Under the pieces are notes generated by a model, which was given only the letters and a program-made list of their open reading frames with translations, did no database searches and was not told the DNA's origin. Shown here piece by piece: positions 61,020-64,000 of a stretch of 64,000 bases of DNA; position 1 is the stretch's first letter, and every line of letters starts with the position of its first letter. Both the position numbers and the translations under genes were made by a program. Origin of the DNA: Pseudomonas laurylsulfatiphila (GTDB taxonomy: Bacteria; Pseudomonadota; Gammaproteobacteria; Pseudomonadales; Pseudomonadaceae); the NCBI RefSeq assembly GCF_002934665.1, contig NZ_NIRS01000008.1, positions 124,001-188,000 on the forward strand. The letters are read 5' to 3'.

Positions 61020-63251
61020 ATGAAAGCGTTCGGCAAAATCCTGGGTCTGGTACTTCTCGGGCTGTTGCTGATCATTGTGGCGCTGGGCTTTGCCCTGACC
61101 CACCTCTTCGATCCCAACGACTACAAAGACGAGATTCGCCAGATTGCCCGCGACAAAGCCCACATCGAGCTGACGCTCAATGGCGATATCGGCTGGAGCC
61201 TGTTCCCGTGGCTGGGCCTGGAACTGCACGACGCCAGTGTCGCGACCATGGTCAAACCGACCGAACCGTACGCCGCCTTGCAGATGCTCGGCCTGTCGGT
61301 GCGCGTGCTGCCGCTGTTGCGCCGCGAAGTGCAGATGAGCGACGTGCGCGTCGAAGGCCTGAACCTGCGCCTGACCCGCGACAAGGAGGGCCATGGCAAC
61401 TGGGAGGACATCGGCAAGCTGCCTGCAACGGCCGGCACCGACGCGACCGGCACCCCGCCAGCCGCGACCGAACCTGCGCCCGAAACCGGCGCCGCAGCGG
61501 AAAAACCGCCTCAGCCGATCCGCCTGGACATCGACAGCCTGACCGTGAACAACGCACGGGTCGAATACACCGACGAACGAACCGGCAAGAGCTTCAGTGC
61601 CGAAAGCATTCAGTTGAGCACCGGCGCGGTCCACGACTCCGTCAACATCCCGCTCAAACTCACGGCTTTCCTGTCAGCCAACCAGCCGGCACTGCGGGTG
61701 CGTACCGAACTCAACGGTGAGTTGCGCATCGCACGCGCGCTGCAGCGCTATCAGTTCGAAGACATGAGGCTGTCCGGTGAAGTGACCGGCGACCCCTTGC
61801 AAGGCAAGGCCGTGACGTTCTCCGCCCAGGGCCAGTTGGTACTGGACAAGGCCGCCAACGTTGCCGAGTGGACCGGCATCAAGGTCTCCGCCAACCAGTT
61901 GCGGGCACTGGGAGAACTGAAGGTCAACGATCTGGACAAGACACCACAGGTCAGCGGCGGCATCTCGATTGCCCAGTTCGACCTGGCGAAATTCGTCGAC
62001 AGCATCGGCCAGAAACTCCCGGCCATGGCCGAAGGCAGCCTGAGCAAAGTCGAGTTGGTCAGCCGATTGGCCGCGACACCGACCAGCCTGGCGCTCGACG
62101 ACCTCAACCTGAAAGTCGACGACAGCACCTTCAGCGGCCGCATCGCCGTCGAAGACTTCGCCAAGCAATCGCTGCGCGCCGTGCTCAAGGCCGACACCTT
62201 CAACGTCGACCGTTACCTGCCGCCGAAATCCGCCGAGGCCAATAGCGCGACACAAGTGCGTCAGGCCGAAGTCGCCAGCACCGAAGCCGATGCCTTGGCC
62301 GGCGCCGGCAGCACTCCATTGCCGCCCGCGCCGACCAAGGACGCGTGGAGCAGCGAGCGCCTGTTGCCAGTGGAACGCTTGAGCAAGCTCGATGTGGACG
62401 CCGACCTGACCTTTGGCCAGTTGACCCTGCAAAAACTGCCGATCCATAACGCTGCGCTCAAGGCCACTGGCCAGGGCGGCCTGTTGACGCTGGCCAACCT
62501 GCGCGGCGACCTGTACGAGGGCAACTTCGAAACCACCGGCACGCTCGATGTGCGCCAGCCAGTGCCGGCGCTGAACCTGCAGACGAAGATCAGCCGGGTA
62601 CCGGCGGAAAAAATCCTCGAAAGCCAGGGCAAGAATCCGCCGGTCAAGGGCCTGGTCACGCTCAACAGCAACCTGACCGGCAACGGCAACAGCCAGAAGG
62701 CGCTGATCGAAACCCTCAACGGCAACGCCAGTTTCGTCATCAACAATGGCGTGCTGCTCAACGCCAACCTTGAGCAACAGCTGTGCAAAGGCATCGCTAC
62801 GCTCAACCGCAAAACCCTCAGCGGCGAACCGCGCGGCAAGGACACTCCGTTCCAGGAGCTCAAGGGCAACCTGACCTTGCGTAACGGAGTAGCCAGCAAC
62901 CCGGACCTGAAAGTGCGCATCCCGGGCATGGCCGTCAACGGTGACGGTGACATTGATCTGCGCGTGCTGGGCATGGACTACCGCGTCGGCATCATCGTCG
63001 AAGGCGATACCAGCGCCATGCCGGACCCGGCCTGTCAGGTCGGCGACAAGTTTGTCGGCATCGAGTGGCCACTGCGCTGCCGTGGCCCGCTGGAGCTGGG
63101 TGCCAAGGCCTGCCGTGTGGATAACGAGCGCATGAGCCAGGTCGCGGCCAAACTGGCCGGCGAGAGAATCAGCGAGAAGATCGACGAGAAACTGGGCGAC
63201 AAGGTCAACCCGCAACTCAAGGACGCGCTCAAGGGGCTGTTCAAGCGATGA
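61020..63251 (+). CDS. AsmA-family protein
   Basis: 743 residues from ATG 61020 (MKAFGKILGLVLLGLLLIIV), a single N-terminal membrane helix followed by a long periplasmic beta-rich domain with the AsmA N-terminal pattern (LFDPNDYKDEIRQIARDK, LNGDIGWSLFPWLGLEL). AsmA-like proteins are thought to form bridges that carry phospholipids toward the outer membrane. A Pro/Ala-rich linker (TGTPPAATEPAPETG) divides the first part. The stop overlaps the mutY start by ATGA. Confidence 0.92.
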   Translation: MKAFGKILGLVLLGLLLIIVALGFALTHLFDPNDYKDEIRQIARDKAHIELTLNGDIGWSLFPWLGLELHDASVATMVKPTEPYAALQMLGLSVRVLPLLRREVQMSDVRVEGLNLRLTRDKEGHGNWEDIGKLPATAGTDATGTPPAATEPAPETGAAAEKPPQPIRLDIDSLTVNNARVEYTDERTGKSFSAESIQLSTGAVHDSVNIPLKLTAFLSANQPALRVRTELNGELRIARALQRYQFEDMRLSGEVTGDPLQGKAVTFSAQGQLVLDKAANVAEWTGIKVSANQLRALGELKVNDLDKTPQVSGGISIAQFDLAKFVDSIGQKLPAMAEGSLSKVELVSRLAATPTSLALDDLNLKVDDSTFSGRIAVEDFAKQSLRAVLKADTFNVDRYLPPKSAEANSATQVRQAEVASTEADALAGAGSTPLPPAPTKDAWSSERLLPVERLSKLDVDADLTFGQLTLQKLPIHNAALKATGQGGLLTLANLRGDLYEGNFETTGTLDVRQPVPALNLQTKISRVPAEKILESQGKNPPVKGLVTLNSNLTGNGNSQKALIETLNGNASFVINNGVLLNANLEQQLCKGIATLNRKTLSGEPRGKDTPFQELKGNLTLRNGVASNPDLKVRIPGMAVNGDGDIDLRVLGMDYRVGIIVEGDTSAMPDPACQVGDKFVGIEWPLRCRGPLELGAKACRVDNERMSQVAAKLAGERISEKIDEKLGDKVNPQLKDALKGLFKR

Positions 63252-64000
63252 GAGCCGAACAGTTTTCAACGGCGGTGCTGGACTGGTTCGACCGCCACGG
63301 CCGTCACGATTTGCCCTGGCAGCAGGACATCAACCCGTATCGGGTATGGGTCTCGGAAATCATGTTGCAGCAGACCCAGGTCAGCACTGTGCTGAACTAC
63401 TTCGACCGCTTCATGGCCTCGTTGCCAACGGTCGAAGCCCTGGCCGCGGCACCTGAAGACGAAGTGCTGCACCTGTGGACCGGCCTGGGTTACTACACCC
63501 GCGCGCGCAATTTGCAGAAGACCGCGAAGATCGTCGTCGAGCAGTACGGCGGCGAATTTCCCCGGGACGTGGAAAAGCTCACGGATCTGCCGGGGATCGG
63601 CCTGTCCACCGCCGGCGCCATTGCCAGCATCAGCATGGGCCTGCGCGCGCCGATCCTCGACGGCAACGTCAAACGCGTCCTGGCGCGCTTTACCGCGCAA
63701 GAGGGCTACCCGGGCGAACCAAAGGTCGCCAAACAGCTCTGGGCCAACGCTGAGCGCTTTACGCCGCACGACCGGGTCAACGCCTACACCCAGGCGATGA
63801 TGGACCTCGGTGCCACGCTCTGCACCCGCAGCAAACCGAGCTGCCTGCTGTGTCCGCTGGAAAAAGGCTGCGAGGCGCACATGCTCGGCCTGGAAACCCG
63901 TTACCCGATCCCCAAGCCGCGCAAGGCCATCCCACAGAAGCGTACGCTGATGCCGATGCTGGCCAACGTCGAAGGCGCCATCCTGCTTTACCGTCGCCCC
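63248..64000 (+). CDS. mutY: A/G-specific adenine glycosylase, 5' part (runs off the window)
   Basis: Removes adenine mispaired with 8-oxoguanine. 251 residues are visible of about 355. Catalytic Glu in VSEIMLQQTQVS, helix-hairpin-helix LPGIGLSTAGAIASIS, catalytic Asp in ILDGNVKRVLAR, and the 4Fe-4S ligands C-x6-C-x2-C-x5-C in TLCTRSKPSCLLCPLEKGC. The C-terminal NUDIX-like 8-oxoG recognition domain is just starting at the window edge. Overlaps the AsmA-family gene by 4 nt. Confidence 0.97.
   Translation, partial: MRAEQFSTAVLDWFDRHGRHDLPWQQDINPYRVWVSEIMLQQTQVSTVLNYFDRFMASLPTVEALAAAPEDEVLHLWTGLGYYTRARNLQKTAKIVVEQYGGEFPRDVEKLTDLPGIGLSTAGAIASISMGLRAPILDGNVKRVLARFTAQEGYPGEPKVAKQLWANAERFTPHDRVNAYTQAMMDLGATLCTRSKPSCLLCPLEKGCEAHMLGLETRYPIPKPRKAIPQKRTLMPMLANVEGAILLYRRP

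Overview
The window is a stretch of core chromosome from a Pseudomonas of the P. fluorescens complex. The basis is gene content and order (opgG-opgH; a full hut locus with HutF, two HutH-like proteins and an ABC importer; glnA-ntrBC; gpmI-envC-ctpA; hisB-hisH-hisA-hisF; asmA-mutY), high GC, and many Pseudomonas-type REP doublets. I see no tRNA, rRNA, CRISPR array, insertion sequence, prophage or integrase.

Layout. 1-7.5 kb: the 5' part of opgH, opgG, dtd-pip, an HSL-type esterase and an orphan choline-type binding protein, all on the minus strand. 7.5-23.7 kb: the histidine-utilisation locus. On the minus strand, hutC-hutD is followed by a long unit hutU, NCS1 permease, hutX-hutW-hutV, a HutH-like protein, hutH, hutT, hutI, hutG; hutF diverges on the plus strand. 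Together these import histidine and urocanate and convert histidine to glutamate, formate and ammonia. 23.8-33.4 kb: lipocalin, small lipoprotein, an amino-acid-type chemoreceptor, DUF924, fbp and a DUF2339/DUF3999 membrane pair. 33.5-40.3 kb: glgP, a YkgJ-type cysteine-cluster protein, typA, thiI. 40.4-46.8 kb: a nitrogen-control island of glnA, two DUF4124 genes, ntrB-ntrC and an NrsZ-like small RNA locus. 46.8-54.4 kb: a membrane-anchored hypothetical, trmL, secB-grxC-rhodanese, then gpmI, envC-like, ctpA and a divergent polysaccharide deacetylase. 54.5-64 kb: an orphan binding protein, hisB-hisH-DUF2164-hisA-hisF, an OFA-family transporter, a PanZ-like acetyltransferase, an AsmA-family protein and the 5' part of mutY.

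Regulation ties two regions together. Sigma-54 type -24/-12 elements sit upstream of hutU, glnA, ntrB and the NrsZ-like RNA, each with an NtrC-like palindrome 80-180 bp upstream. The hutU promoter also carries a HutC operator over the predicted start site and a 9-bp-arm palindrome of the kind expected for CbrB. AANAANAA motifs precede three cistrons of the hut unit and suggest Crc/Hfq control.

Most striking single observation: the first of the two HutH-like proteins (12718-14241) lacks the Ala-Ser-Gly triad that forms the MIO cofactor and has changed other active-site residues, while the second copy is canonical. It is therefore unlikely to be a histidase. The second main observation is the sigma-54/NtrC-driven, roughly 80-bp tandem-repeat RNA locus after ntrC. 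I found no clearly new multi-gene defence or biosynthetic system.
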